From positions 34,927,312-34,991,311 of the forward strand of contig CM063113.1 in the NCBI GenBank assembly GCA_031841125.1: a stretch of 64,000 bases of DNA, read 5' to 3'. Below the pieces are notes generated by a model. It did not search any database. It worked only from the letters and a program-made list of their open reading frames with translations, and was not told the origin of the DNA. Source of the DNA: Acanthococcus lagerstroemiae (lineage: Eukaryota; Arthropoda; Insecta; Hemiptera; Eriococcidae). This document shows, in pieces, positions 1 through 12,700 of the stretch; the stretch's first letter is position 1, and each line of letters begins with the position of its first letter. The translations under genes and the position numbers were made by a program.

Positions 1-1228
1 TAGCGGTAGGTAATATGAAAGAGGGTCGTTCAATTTTGATGAAGTGAAATTTATCAAAAGTCATTTTATTTTATGATCGGAATAACAGAAAACAACTTTC
101 ATCTCGGGTTTTTCACTAGAAAATGGAATTGTGTAGAACTTTCATTTTCATGTGTTTCCATTTTCATTAAAGAAGTGCGATCGCTCGCGATTTCCCTGTG
201 TTCGGTTCGCGTTCCCTGGGTGTCGGTCTCATGTTTTTTTTTTAAATCGAATTTTAGTGCGGTATTTCGCGATGATTTTGATTTCGCGTCGGTGTTTAAC
301 CATACAGATTAGGCCAATTCCGTATCGTTTTTGTCCATTTCGCGTAGGTACCTCAAGCGCTCCGGTCGGTGAGTTTATTTTAATTTTATGGTATTTAACA
401 GCGATTCGAGGTTCCCCTAACTTCATATATTTACATTGATGATACTATCCAGTCTTGTCCAATGAGTTTTAGTACATATCCGAAGGAAAATGAATTACTA
501 CATCTCACCCCCTGCCTCTTGAATTCGCTGTTGTAGTTAGATGGTGTTGGGTAGTTATAGAAAAACTAACGGTGTGAGGTATCGGAATTGTGAAATTTGT
601 TTGAAAGTCATAGAAAGTGTTATCTTAGTGAATGTTCCTGTTTAAATTTATAAAATTACTTGAAGCACCTATGTGGTTTTTAATTTTCATTTTTTAAATG
701 AAAGTTTTGTGTCAGTGAATGTTTACTTTCAAGTTTATTAAATTTTGAAGAATGTGATTTATAATTTCCATGTTATAAGCCTACCTCGACGTACTTTTAT
801 GGTGAGTAGATATTAATAATTACGTAAGTTCTTATGATTATTTGTCAAATGTCTATTGTCCTTATTTTATTACTCTTTCAACATTTCAGATATGTCAAAT
901 TTGTATCTATTTGTGGTGTTATTTCTACGTAAATACCGTGTAGTCAACATAAATTATGACGGTGAGCAAATGTTTACCGATACCTAATTCAATTCTGAAT
1001 ATTTATGAAATGTTTATTGTCCACGTTTTATTTCAGCTATTTAGATGCGGTAATTATGTTGATTGTTTTCTTTACATGGGTACACCTTATAAAAGTGTTC
1101 GTGCAAAAATAATCACTATAATTATGATGTTCGGTCTGATATCCGTGAAATATCAGGCATTAAGACGGGATTTAGGGTAGTCTATCTAATACGAGGTTAT
1201 TTTCATTGTATTGTAATACCCTGGAGCG
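1..1228. other. No gene recognised; possible noncoding first exon near 100-368
   Basis: There is no convincing coding exon here. The first 370 bases are richer in CG dinucleotides than the sequence after them and end in a good splice donor (TCG|GTGAGT at 369). That would fit an untranslated first exon on the + strand, but nothing ties it to a downstream gene. The rest is AT-rich with only short chance ORFs. Confidence 0.2.
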
Positions 1229-1411
1229 ATATTCTCGAAAAGTTGTTACGGTAACCACTCATAACAACTAGCCCCAAGGTGGTGTTATGAGCGGTTATGA
1301 GATGTTATTCAACATTGCGGTAAATGGATAACAACTGGTAACAACTCATAACAACTTTTTTATAACAACGGTTGTTATCATAACATCGCATAACAACTTT
1401 TCGAGAATAGT
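1229..1411. mobile_element. Small MITE with inverted ends and ATAACAAC repeats
   Basis: The two ends are inverted copies of TATTCTCGAAAAGTTGTTA (left end near 1230, right end near 1410). The interior repeats ATAACAACT/CATAACAAC several times on the same strand. At about 180 bp, non-coding and with terminal inverted repeats, it fits a miniature inverted-repeat element. I could not define a target duplication, so the superfamily is open. Confidence 0.6.
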
Positions 1412-2831
1412 GGTCCTGTAGTTAGTGTCTCGAAATCGCATCAAGACTGCGAACTTAATTTTAAAAGCTTCAGCTCTCCTGCCAGTTATACTGGCCTACT
1501 GCCACAGACACTTCCATCCCTTTTTTCAAACTAAATATTTTCTGAAGGTAGACTGACAGCAGTATTCCTATGTTTGTTCTGGCCTATTTGTGGAACATCA
1601 TTGTATAGTACCACTGCCTTTTCTCTGCCATGTTTTGGTAGTGGCATTGGCAAATCAGCTGGTAGTAATTTAAAAGAAGAAAGCAACATAAATTTCTTGA
1701 TATGAGGATAAAATATTGGGTAGATATTCACAGGCACCGCCAAACTTTTTTCTAGAGGGGAGGAATTCCAACATTTCTGGGGGGGGGACCCTTTTTAAAA
1801 GAAAAAATTGCATTCTTTGGTAAAATATTACATTTTTTTTAAATCTAGGAGGGGCAAGCACCCTCTGTCCTAATAGAGCCCCCGTATAGGTATTAGGTAT
1901 CAACTTGACTCAGAAACAATAAGATTAAATATTTAATCTGATAAATTTACTGAGTTACAACTTCTGTCTCTAATGATACACATATATTCTAATCGTGGAT
2001 CATTTATGTATATTGTCCGTATTTATCAAAAGTTCCTCCCCCCCCCCCTCCTAAGGAGGTGCTTACTGCCCGAAGACTATCACCCTGATAATGGGTATAA
2101 CGTAGTTACATATAAGATATTTTAAAGTTTGTTTTATTGGATGAAATTTCGTAAGTCTATGAGGTCGTTGGTTGGAAGCACGTGGATAGCGAATGACGTC
2201 GATGTTGTCCATATTTGTTCCATCCGTGTGCAATATGGCGCACTATGAGAATTACGTTGCAGACAGGACACTATGGGAAAAGAGTTGCCGTAGGAAAATG
2301 TACTCGTGGGTTTGTCTGAGTACGTCCGAGTAGCATTCAATTAATTTTATTTATTATTTTTAATTTCCCTGTCATGATACCCGACAGCTTTCCAACACTC
2401 CTTCATCTCAATGAAACTGAGCGTCGTAATTCTTGGCTGTACCTTGTACCCGGTAAATCCGCTTCAAGTAAATTCCTTTTAGTTTTTTATTGAATTCGTC
2501 ATTATCAATGCAACAAAGTTTCGCTGGCGTGTTGTAAATCACTCCTGAATTTATTATGAACCGATATTGCTTTAAGGCTAACGCGGTTAGCTCACCTAAT
2601 TGAAAATCATTCGGTGTTTTCATATTCTAGTGTTTTTTTGCTCAGAGCGTGCTCTTAGATACTAATGTCACACATGTGACGAGTATCAGTTTTAGCCAAG
2701 AATACTATCCTGAATATTTTTCAGTTCAGCTCTGAGCTGAAACATTTTTGTTGACTAATATAATATCTTCGTGGGTATCTGCTATCGATCTTCGGAACTG
2801 AAGTAATCAGATGAGTTATTTTTTTAGGATG
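1412..2831. other. No gene recognised
   Basis: The stretch is AT-rich with C and G homopolymer runs (about 1779-1787 and 2040-2048) and only short, unrecognised ORFs. No splice-bounded exon could be supported. Confidence 0.4.
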
Positions 2832-3080
2832 AATGTGAAGAGGCGCGTGTAGAAACCATAAAATAGGCAAGAGTAATATAAATGGCACGTGAGAATTCGT
2901 AAAGCATACCAAAACGAAATAATTCAGTTGGGGTTGGACAAGGTACCGGAAGGAGTTATGTACGTGGCTTAATTAATAATTCGAATTCGAATTTTAGACC
3001 TTCGCGCAAATTGATCACACGATTTTAGTGACAGTTGGTTCGTTGAGACAAGTCGCGTGAAATCAGTTAAGTGGAGGTGC
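2832..3080 (+). pseudogene. Decayed copy of ABCH transporter exons 1-2
   Basis: Bases 2889-2959 translate to a peptide beginning VRIRKAYQ and ending VPEGV, followed directly by donor GTACGT. This is the same layout as exon 1 of the transporter at 9740 (VEIRQAHK...VPEGI then GTACGT). About 70 bases on, after TTTTAG at 3028, the sequence TGACAGTT... aligns with the start of that gene's exon 2 (TTACAGTT...). The copy is broken: in-frame stops precede the conserved part (TAA at 2874), residues are missing in the middle, and the Walker A codons are scrambled. Because the intron is retained, this is a duplicated genomic fragment and not a processed copy. No later exons were found before 9740. Confidence 0.6.
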
Positions 3081-3641
3081 ACTGTAATATGAATGAGCCT
3101 GTATTTTGAATCTATTTGAATCAACACGGATGGAAAATCTGAAATTCAATTTGGGTCTCAGGTACAGCTGTATTGTTTATTTCTGTATTGCTTGTTCTTT
3201 CATAGTATTATTATTATTGTTATTATTATGTTGTTGTTTTTTTGTTTTTTTTTTGTAAATCTATTAAGGTAAGATATTATTGACTTTTCTTTCTAAGTAT
3301 TAGTGTAACTGAATGATAGATTTAGATCAGTTTATTGTGAGGCTAAGTAAGTATGAGGGGTCGATAGAATTAAAGAAGTGTTTTAGACCAGCAGAAGTGA
3401 AGTAGAAACTGGAATGTTCGGTCGATGCATAATGCTTATACACTAATGCAGGTACGTACCTTCGTATTAGAAAAAATTTAAGGCAGAGGATATTAATTTG
3501 CATCCCTTGAGGCCAATGGTAGAATAACAGGTGGACCACCTTAGTTTTCTTTTCTCAATAACTCAGCTCAAAATTATCTGATTTTAATGAGCAGTGTGTC
3601 AAAAGATAAGGATACTCTAATTTTATGGATCAGTTTCGTTT

Positions 3642-3672
<31 letters not shown>

Positions 3673-4600
3673 AGTTGTTTTTAAAATACGTTTATTTTTT
3701 GTCGCTCAGCGACTGGGCTATTTGCGACGAATATAAAGGTTACATCTTAAGAATTAGTAGTTTATGTATATATTCCTCCACTTTCACAATTTGTGTGAAG
3801 TTGAAAATTGATGTATTAATATGAACCCTGGTATAAATATAAACCTCCTTAAGAAAATCTAAAAATCACCAAAAATTCGATGTCAAATGCAAATATTTTT
3901 GAAATATTACGAGTATATACAATCATTAGAAGACAGAGTTTTTTTGCGACTTAACTTCATTTGTTCCAATTTTTTCACATTTGATAATCTTTTAAATAAA
4001 TGAACTTCAATTCCTGTGGGAGCTGGTCTATATTTGTACCTTGGTTCATAATTGTACCTTTTACTCTATCATTTTCATAATGAAAAGTTACTAAAAGACC
4101 ACAGCGATGATTTTCAAAACGTTACATTGTGACTGAGAAAAAGTATAGAACTTATTCAATCTTGGTTTCAGTACCACCTGGGACGTTTCCAAAATGTCAA
4201 TAAGAAGGATGAATCAGCAATGGAAATTATTATGTTTAGAAAATTATAAATATTATGTGAAATACAACAAAATATGTGTACGTTTCTATCGAAAGGGTCC
4301 ACTTCGTCGATCACAATTTTGGCTGTACAGATGTTTTTAAACATTTCGACTGACAAATTGATTTGAGGGTTTTTAGTGTTTTGGATAGTAGGAACACTGT
4401 TCGTTTAACTTCACTTTATAATTTTTCGAGATATAACTGCGTTCAAACTCCACAGTATGAAATGCGTAGAAACAGAAAGAGCTCACATTGTCGATTCTGG
4501 TTTTCCTTCCTTTTCACTAGCTTGATCACACATTTTCTTATCAGCAGCTGCCTAGTAATCGAGAGTTGGTTAGAGTCATAGACTTTATGTAGATAATATT
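3081..4600. other. No gene recognised; T-tract
   Basis: AT-rich sequence with a long T run at about 3650-3672. The short ORFs on both strands look like chance frames and show no recognisable domain. Confidence 0.4.
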
Positions 4601-4609
4601 GAGGACTAT

Positions 4610-7290
4610 GCTTAGTGATAAAAAGAACGTGCTTCCTCCATTGCTATATCTATCAAGGAACCAAGATACAGAAATTTCTCCACTTTCTCAAAGTCCTTTA
4701 GAGAGTACAACACTGGGAGTGTGTAAACTCGATCGACTATCATGATCTTGGTCTTGCTTCTATTTAGCGTGAGACCAAAGTCATTGCTGTTCTTTTCGAC
4801 ACGATCCAACAGGTGTCTTAGTTCGCTTTCCGAGCCGACGCATTAGGTTGTATCATCAGCAAACCTCAGATTGCTGATTTTCAGCCCACCCACTTGTGCT
4901 CCACTGTTCTATCCATCCACACTTTTTCTTATTACATACTCACCGTAGATGTCAAAAAGTATAGGTGATAAAATGCAGCCCTGTCTGACCCCTCTGGATG
5001 TTTCAAAATCGGGCGAGTGCCCCTCCTGGAGTCTTACCACTGCTTTTCTGTCTGCGTATAGGTTTCTTATTAGTGAAGTCAGAGGTGTTGGTACGCCCAT
5101 TTTGCCACAGCATTTTTCATCGGACGCAATTGAAGGCTCTGTTGTAGTCCAGGAAACACATCCCTAGCGGAATGTCATTCTCTACATTTCTTTACCAGTA
5201 CTCGTATACGAGTACCTTTTATATATTTCTGACAAAACCAGCTTGCTCTTTTTGGCATTTGATCGTTCAAGTGTTAGCATAGCCGTTCATATAGGATGGT
5301 CAACAGGAGCACCTTGTTTGGCGGGTTTAACACTAGTGAGATGGTTCGATAACTTCCGCAGACCTTAGTGCTACCCTTCTTGTGAACTGAGACAAACACT
5401 GACTGTGTCTAGTCCTCTATCTACACTCCTTTCGACGACAAATTGCAGCAGATTTAGTGCAGTATATCGACTTCAGCTTCTCCGGTTGCCTTTATCATTT
5501 TTGCTGTGCCATTATCTTCGCCGGGTGCTTTGTTGCTCTGTACGTCCTTCCGGATGACTGGCTTTTCTTCTCGGCTGGGGGCGGTACTCTGCCGAGTTTC
5601 CCTTCAGGGTCTTCATAGAGCTGCTGGCAATAGCTCCTCCACCTCTCCGCAGTTTGGTTTTAGTCAGTGAGAAGTATTGAATCTTCATCTTCTTTTTATC
5701 TCCGGGAGCATAGCCCTGGTTTCAGTTTGCTCTTTGTGTTCCTCAATTCTCCTGCAGATGTCCTCATAGTGCGCATTTTTGTCTCTTTTGCAGCCTCTTC
5801 TCACTCGAGCCGAAGCTCTTCGATATTCTCCGTTGTACATATGTATAGCTTACCTTCTGCTTTCGGGTTTCTTTGGTTCTCGATTTCTCTGATCGTTTCC
5901 TGCAATATCCAGCAAGACTTGGGTGTTTTTTTTTTGCTTATACCGCAATTATCTTTTGTGTGGTGTCTTTAAAAGTCGTCCACATACTGGTTCTGCAGTT
6001 CAGTCTGGATTCTGCTTCTGAATTTGCTAATTTCTTTTGCCTCTAGCCTCGTGTCGGTACTCCATTGTTTCGTTGATTTTGCCAGTTTGAGCTTCAGGTA
6101 GAGACACAGCAGCTGGTCATCAGTGTCACATTCCGCTCCTGGTAATGTCTTGAAATTTCTTATACCGCGGATCTCCACCGACCATTGATTTAGAAGTAAT
6201 TAATCTGGTTCCGGTATTGTCCATCTGGGAAAGTCCACCTGTACAGCATTCGCGGATGCTGTTGGTAGCATATGTTCAGAATGACTAGATTGTTTTCCTT
6301 GCAAAATTCCACTAGCCGATCCCCGTCATCATTTCTCTATCCCATGTCAAAACAGCCACTGCATGTAAATTCCTCATTGCCAACTTTGGCATTAAAATCG
6401 CCCTGTATGACGGTGAGTTCATTTGATAGGGTCCGAACATCCTGTCACAGTTTCCTGTAGAAGTCATCGGATGCTTCCTCAGATGCCGCTGAATCTGGAG
6501 CATACATCTGGAAAACAAATCTGCACGGCCTAGATATTAAGTCTCTGTCGCTTATCAAACGGCACTCAATGACTAAATCTAACCACAGAGTCTGGAGACA
6601 AGAACTGAAACCCCGTTCCGAGATTTCGAACCATTGCCGGATGTGTATACTATGTTTTGGACCGCTATCGTTCCAATGTGTCTCTGCCATTCCAAGAACC
6701 ACTACTATCGGCCTTGTTCATCTCCCTTTCAATTGTTTGGAGATTTCCAGCATGTTATAAGCCACGGACGTTCCATGTGCCTATTTTGTATATTTTGTTT
6801 CGAATTGACCCAACTGCTTCATTCACGGTCGCTCTCCCTGGAGATCCGATCAAAGAGCTCAACAGTGAACGAAGCCATGGTGGCTTTTCGTGGAAGGATA
6901 CTCAGAGTAATGATTTTCTATTACAAGTTTACTCCCTTAGCATTTTAGGGGTCGCCATCCCTAGACCACAAGGTAGCGGTGCGACCTACTCTCTCCATTA
7001 CTATATCTCAACTCTTCTGCCTCATAGGTACCCACACTTGCAAGCGAAGGAAAGTAGGAGCCTTTTCTGTTATGACCTTGGTCCAGTCTGGTTATCGGAG
7101 TTTTCCTTCTCCTGAAATGGGTTTGCTCTCGGAGTTTTCCTTCTTCTGCGTCCATCCACATCGGTCACTGCCCCACTGTGTTGCTTGACTTACCAGGGTC
7201 GCCACGTAGAGGCTGTGGAACTGAGCTTGAGCGCAGCATTGATAACCGGCATGGGTGACGCTGTAGATCCTAGGATCTACCATTGCTGGC
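4610..7290 (-). mobile_element. Decayed non-LTR retrotransposon (endonuclease + RT)
   Basis: Reading the - strand from about 7.3 kb downward gives, in the expected order, broken pieces of a LINE polyprotein. An endonuclease segment has QMYAPDS and a following EEASDDFYRKL near 6445-6530. A segment ending the endonuclease (RNFKTLPGAECDTDDQL) lies near 6090-6170. The reverse-transcriptase palm has RGVRQGCILSPILFDIY near 4930-5030 and LRFADDTT near 4845-4868, and then LNRSKTKIMIVDR near 4740-4770. Frameshifts and stops separate the pieces, so it cannot make a protein. The order and motifs fit an APE-type LINE (RTE/CR1-like); the exact clade is not resolved and the ends are approximate. Confidence 0.8.
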
Positions 7291-8009
7291 CCCCTTTGGA
7301 TTTCATCACATTTTCACGATTATTTTTCCTTCAAATTATGTTTCGATATTGATATGTCTTTCCAATTTTCACTCTTGCCGGTCGTCCTCTCTTTCGTTTT
7401 TATTCGTGTGGTACGGACCTCATTTCCATCGGAACGTCCACTTGGTGCATTCTTATTTTCATACCCAGAGAGCGCTTGCATATCAGGTGTTTCGGAAAAT
7501 AAGGACATGTACAGCTGCAGCTCGAGTTTTCAGCGTGTAATGTTATCGTCCATGTACAGTAATGAACAGTCTTAAACTCGTCAAAATTTTTCCGTTCACC
7601 TTTCCTAACCGTGAAATTCTGAAGGCTTTCAACGGTTATGGGAGGACAGCCACTCGCACTAACATAAAATATTTGTATTGACGTTCAGGAATTAGCGTGC
7701 ATTTCTATCAGAATTGACGTTCTACCCTATTAATCTGCCGTTCAAAATTTAGCATGCAAATCTATTTATCGTGACGGCAAAACAAATTTCTAACTTGCGA
7801 TTATAGTATGTTTCCCATTTCTATCCACTTATTCTTCGTGTATGGTCGCAAGATTGATAACGATGAAACCGACATAATTTTTATCACTAAGCATAATCTA
7901 TATTATCTATAAAATCTATGGGTAGAGTGTTCATGTTCTGCATAGTTTTTGTGAAATGTAAAGTGTAGCACTGAACTCGGATATCGCTTCGCGGGAAGTT
8001 AATTTTGCT
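7291..8009. other. No gene recognised
   Basis: No coding exon or clear repeat boundary was seen between the LINE remnant and the hAT element. Confidence 0.4.
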
Positions 8010-8744
8010 CAGAGGTGGCAAGTTTTGATTTTCCCGTGTGTAGCATGATGCAAAACATGTTTTTTTCTCTCAAAAATTGACCAAGAAACTCGCCTACCTT
8101 CTGCCCCCCTGAAAATTTTTTTTCAACGTTTTAAGAATCAACCCTCGACAGAAAGGCTTATGCTTATGACTTTATTTATCGTAATAAGAAACATTTAAAA
8201 CATCGAATTAATTATAATCAAATCTAAATATTTGTAAATCAACACTTGAATTGATAACTGAAATTGATCGTGAATGAACAAACTTACAATTCAATTTAAA
8301 TTCAATCAATCTTTAATCTTAATCCACTAGCAAACAGATACAGAAGAATACAGTCATGAGTCATATTGGAAATTATTTTATTTAATTATATTAAACACAG
8401 AAAAATTTGCTTATTTAATTTTTATAACTGGATATAAGCTTTTTTTGTGAGTTGTGACTATTCAGGATTTATATGAAAGGCTTAAAATTTTTTTCAAACG
8501 TGTTTAATATAGCCAAACGCCTCAATATTAGTATGCTGCAATGTAGCATATTAATTTTTAATATTTGTTTTTTCAATGAGATTTGATTAAAAAATTGGGA
8601 AAACATTTTTGTTTGATTTTTTTTTTTGGAATTATTATTTTTCAGAGTGTAGCAGAGTTTTTTTTTAATAATTTTCCCGAGCGTAGCAAAAATGTTCCCG
8701 TGTGTAGCCCTTGCACGCCTGCTATACCTAACTTGCCACCCCTG
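8010..8744. mobile_element. Non-autonomous hAT element with perfect 8-bp TSD
   Basis: The left end reads CAGAGGTGGCAAGTT and the right end is the inverse of CAGGGGTGGCAAGTT. The element is flanked on both sides by ATTTTGCT (8002-8009 and 8745-8752), an exact 8-bp target duplication as made by hAT transposases. The 735-bp interior is AT-rich and has no transposase. The phrase CCCGTGTGTAGC occurs near both ends, which suggests subterminal repeats. Confidence 0.88.
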
Positions 8745-8752
8745 ATTTTGCT

Positions 8753-9739
8753 ATCTTTCCTCTGGTGCCTCTACAACAGTCACTCTATGATGCGATGATC
8801 TTCACACCTTTTGTGACCTGTATTTTGTGTAGGTATACGTTACCAAGCTTATTGCGATTGAAAAAACGAGAATACAAGGAAGAAATACCAATTTTGTGCA
8901 AAAGGGCTCGCTTTGTCGGTCTTTGTTTTTTGGCTCTTTAAAAACAGAAAATGCTAGCAAAAAGGTTCAAGATAGTTCCAGTGTTTCAAGGAAATGTTAG
9001 TGCGATCAAATCCACAAAAAAGTTCGGTTGTACTTTGAAAAAAATAAACTTTTCACTCTTGGTCAATTTGTGAACTTTCAGAGGCGTTTTCCTCGACATA
9101 CAGCTTTTCCGAACCCCAACTTGATAAATCCGAAAAAACATCCTCTGTAATGCTATAAAGCTGGTTAAGGTCTCATTCGAAAGGTAATTTTGTCTAGTAT
9201 TACGTCCTTAACTCCATATCGACAACGTGGGCTCTTTCGATAGAAACATACACATAATATTATATTCATTCAATACCTAATAATTGAGAGAATAAGAGGA
9301 ATTAGTCGTTTTAATTATACGGGGTGGAGAAAGATATTCAGCTGAAGATAAGTACATATATAAACAGAACTGCCATTTTGTTGAAAACACGTACCGTTAT
9401 TTCACTAGTTCACATTATCATATTTTGGGAAAATCGAAACGCGAAAAACTTGAAAATTTATGACATTCCATTTGTAACCAACAGAGTCGGATAATCTTAT
9501 TCACAACTTGAACGTTTCAGTTTGAGGGTGATCGAACTGGTAACTGCATTCTATAGGTATTTATCTCAGTCAAGGTCGTAGTCCAGCCTCTCTCCTCACA
9601 AAAAATTGTAGCAAGGGCCTGGTTTTAGCCCGTAGATAATCGTAAGTTGGGATCTGCTGACTCAAATAGTCGAATATCAATTTACTTTAGGAAACCTCAG
9701 CAAATAACGATTTTGCATTGAACAGCTGAAATACATCGT
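8753..9739. other. 5' flank of the ABCH gene
   Basis: No coding sequence was recognised. The transcription start and any untranslated exon of the transporter should lie here or further upstream, but no core promoter element is clear enough to mark. Confidence 0.35.
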
Positions 9740-12700
9740 ATGGAATTGAATATGGAGAGCCATGTTGACAGCGCAGAACGACCAAAAAAATCATGTGTGG
9801 AAATTCGTCAGGCGCATAAGAGTTACTCATACAATGTCGTCATTTTGGACGGATTGAATATGACAGTACCAGAAGGAATCATGTACGTGACATAAATGTT
9901 TATAAACGTTAATTATTAACGACATCTAGTAAAGCGCTCACATGTATAGGTTCGATATTCTAGTTACAGTTTATTGGGACCAAGTGGCTGCGGAAAAACT
10001 ACCTTGTTGAATTGCATCGTAGGACGATCGAAAATTGATAGCGGATCTATTCAGATGAACGTGGACTGCAGATCCGAGATCGGGCTCATGCCACAGGTCA
10101 ATTGATTTATTAATCATTAGGTCATTACCTTCAGCGAAAACTATTCTATATCAATAATCGGGGATAACATTGATAGAAAAATTATATTTTTTTATCTAAT
10201 AATTTTGAATATAAATTTTCAATTTCTTTTTTTGAAAATACATACAATCTTGAATAATTTAAGCCCGCTGTGGTTGTTGAAACAAATTATAAAAATAAGG
10301 CTATGGAATTTTTTGAAAATTCATAGTATAAAAATCGTCGAAAACAGAGTAACATTGAAAATGCTGAAAATACATGTAAGTGAACGGCAAAATTCGCAGG
10401 TAATGCGTGGGCTATCTCTGATAGGGTACAGGTAAACATTCTACGCGTAAAAAATTGCATCAATTTATTGCATAGTAGATAGTACTTACATAAACTAGAA
10501 ATGAGAAAGGTATCATCTAAACACATAAAATACAGATTTATCTGTAAAGTGTACATGTTTGTGTCAGCCCCACTACAATTTATACGATTACATCGAGTAG
10601 CAGTGTTACCAGATTTGGTACATGTCAACTTTTCTGGTTTATTATCTCGTATTTTCAACAATTCTAGTGCGTTTTGGCACATTTTCATTATTCTTGGTAG
10701 GATTTGGTACATTGACGTTTTCATGTCTTTACTTTGGCGCACAACCGGGGAAAACGTTACATTTGAAGAGGAACGAAAAGGAATGTGATAAGAAAGTGCA
10801 CGTTATCATTTCCATGGACATTTATTTTTATTCCAGCCATGGGTGTACTTGAGCGAAGACTGTTACGCTCCCCCCCAACACGCTTGAAAACCGAGCCGGG
10901 AATACACTTGAGGCAGAGGCAAACCGAGGCCGAACAAAGCTGCCTCGGTTTGCCTCGTTCGGCCTCGCGGGTCTGGTTGGGCACGCGGCGCATGAGGCAA
11001 CACGAAGCAATGATTCAGTTTTCAGCACGAATGTTCGGGCTTGCCTCACTTTGATGTACCGACAACGATTGGATCAGATCCGAACACCGCACGAGGCAAG
11101 CTGAGGCATTCGCTGCGCTGGTCTTAATTAGACGAACCGAGGCCGAACGAGGCTGCCTTGGGTTGCCTCGGCCGCAAAAGTATTCCGTCTAGAAAATGTT
11201 GCTGAATTTAAATCGAATCACTTCAACTTTACAAGCATATGCAAACCCTAATGTTTGAAACACAAGAATCTCTCAATCCTCTTAACCACAACAGCCATTA
11301 ATTGAATCGGTTAGAACTGAAAGGGGTGAAGTCCAAAAATCGCACTTTTCAGGAAGCGAAAAAAACTGTTTTATTCGAAAATTTGAAAATTGTGGAATAC
11401 ATCCTTCAGAGTGGTGATAGAGGTTCACACGAGACAACTTTTAAGCCCGGTCCCGTCGAGTAAAATTTTGATGGGCCTAAGCTGGGAGGCTCAAAGTTTT
11501 TAGAATTCGCCCCTTTTGGTTTTGAACGATTTTTTCGATTTTTTTGCAGTTTTAGGGCTCGAAATTGCCCCACCCTATTGTAGCCAGACATCGAGAAAAA
11601 TCCCTGCTTGTAAGAAAAAAAGTTCTGAAGCTGTATTGGAAAATTGCGATTTCGTTTTTGAAAATAGCACTTTTCAGGTATAAAAATACCAAAGAGAGAG
11701 GGTGGGCCGGAATTTTTCATTTATTTCTATTTTTTACCGTAGAATACAACATTTTCGAACAATTTCTGGAAAAAATCCATTTTTGAAAAAATTTTACTAC
11801 AAAAAAATAAAAGAAAGCGATGTTGCCAGGAAGCACTTTCTCAGCTGTTTCACGAAATTTCGACCACACCAGCTGATCCGCGATACTTCAATACCCCATA
11901 ATCCGTGAAGAAAGCAAAAATGACAAAAGTGGACTTAACCCATTTTGGTTCTAACCGATTATTAAAACAATATACTCAAAACTAAAAGCCAGAATAGTCA
12001 CAGGTGTAACACGGGATTATTTCACAATACAAAAACATATAAAACAAGGGGACCCATTATACGAGTACATTATTATTTTCAACATAGCCTTGGAAGAAAT
12101 TATTCAGGAAAGTAAACTGGGAAAATGTGGGGTACATATACACGGGGAGTACCTAAATAACCTACGTTTTGCGGACGAGCAGGGTGTCTACCGGTCAAGA
12201 AAGTCAAGGAAAAGTCAAGTATTTGGAGAGTGGTCAAAGAAAGTCGAGGAAGTAAAGGAAGAGTCAAGCATTTGGATAGTGGTCATGAAAAGTCATAAAT
12301 TGTTCATTTAAATTTCCTCAAAATTATTATCAGGATTTTTTTTTTTTAAATTACAAGTAAATTTAATGCGACACGTAAATATTTTTAGATAATAAAATAC
12401 ATAATATCCTTTTTCATAGTATTTTTTAGTGTTTCCATTTATTGTGAGCCCCCTCCCCTCCCACTTTGGTAAGATTCTACGTATAAGATTATATTTGTAT
12501 GTGTGTAAAACGGTTATGAAAAAAGTGAGAAAAGGTCAAGGAAAAGTCAAGAAATTGGAAAACTTGGACCTGCGAGACACCCTGACGAGGTTGTATTCAT
12601 TGCAAAAAACACGCTCCTCTTGACACGTTCACCGCCACACAAAGCCAGTCCATATGATTTATTTCTTTTCCATGGAAATTTATTTTTATTCCAGCCATGT

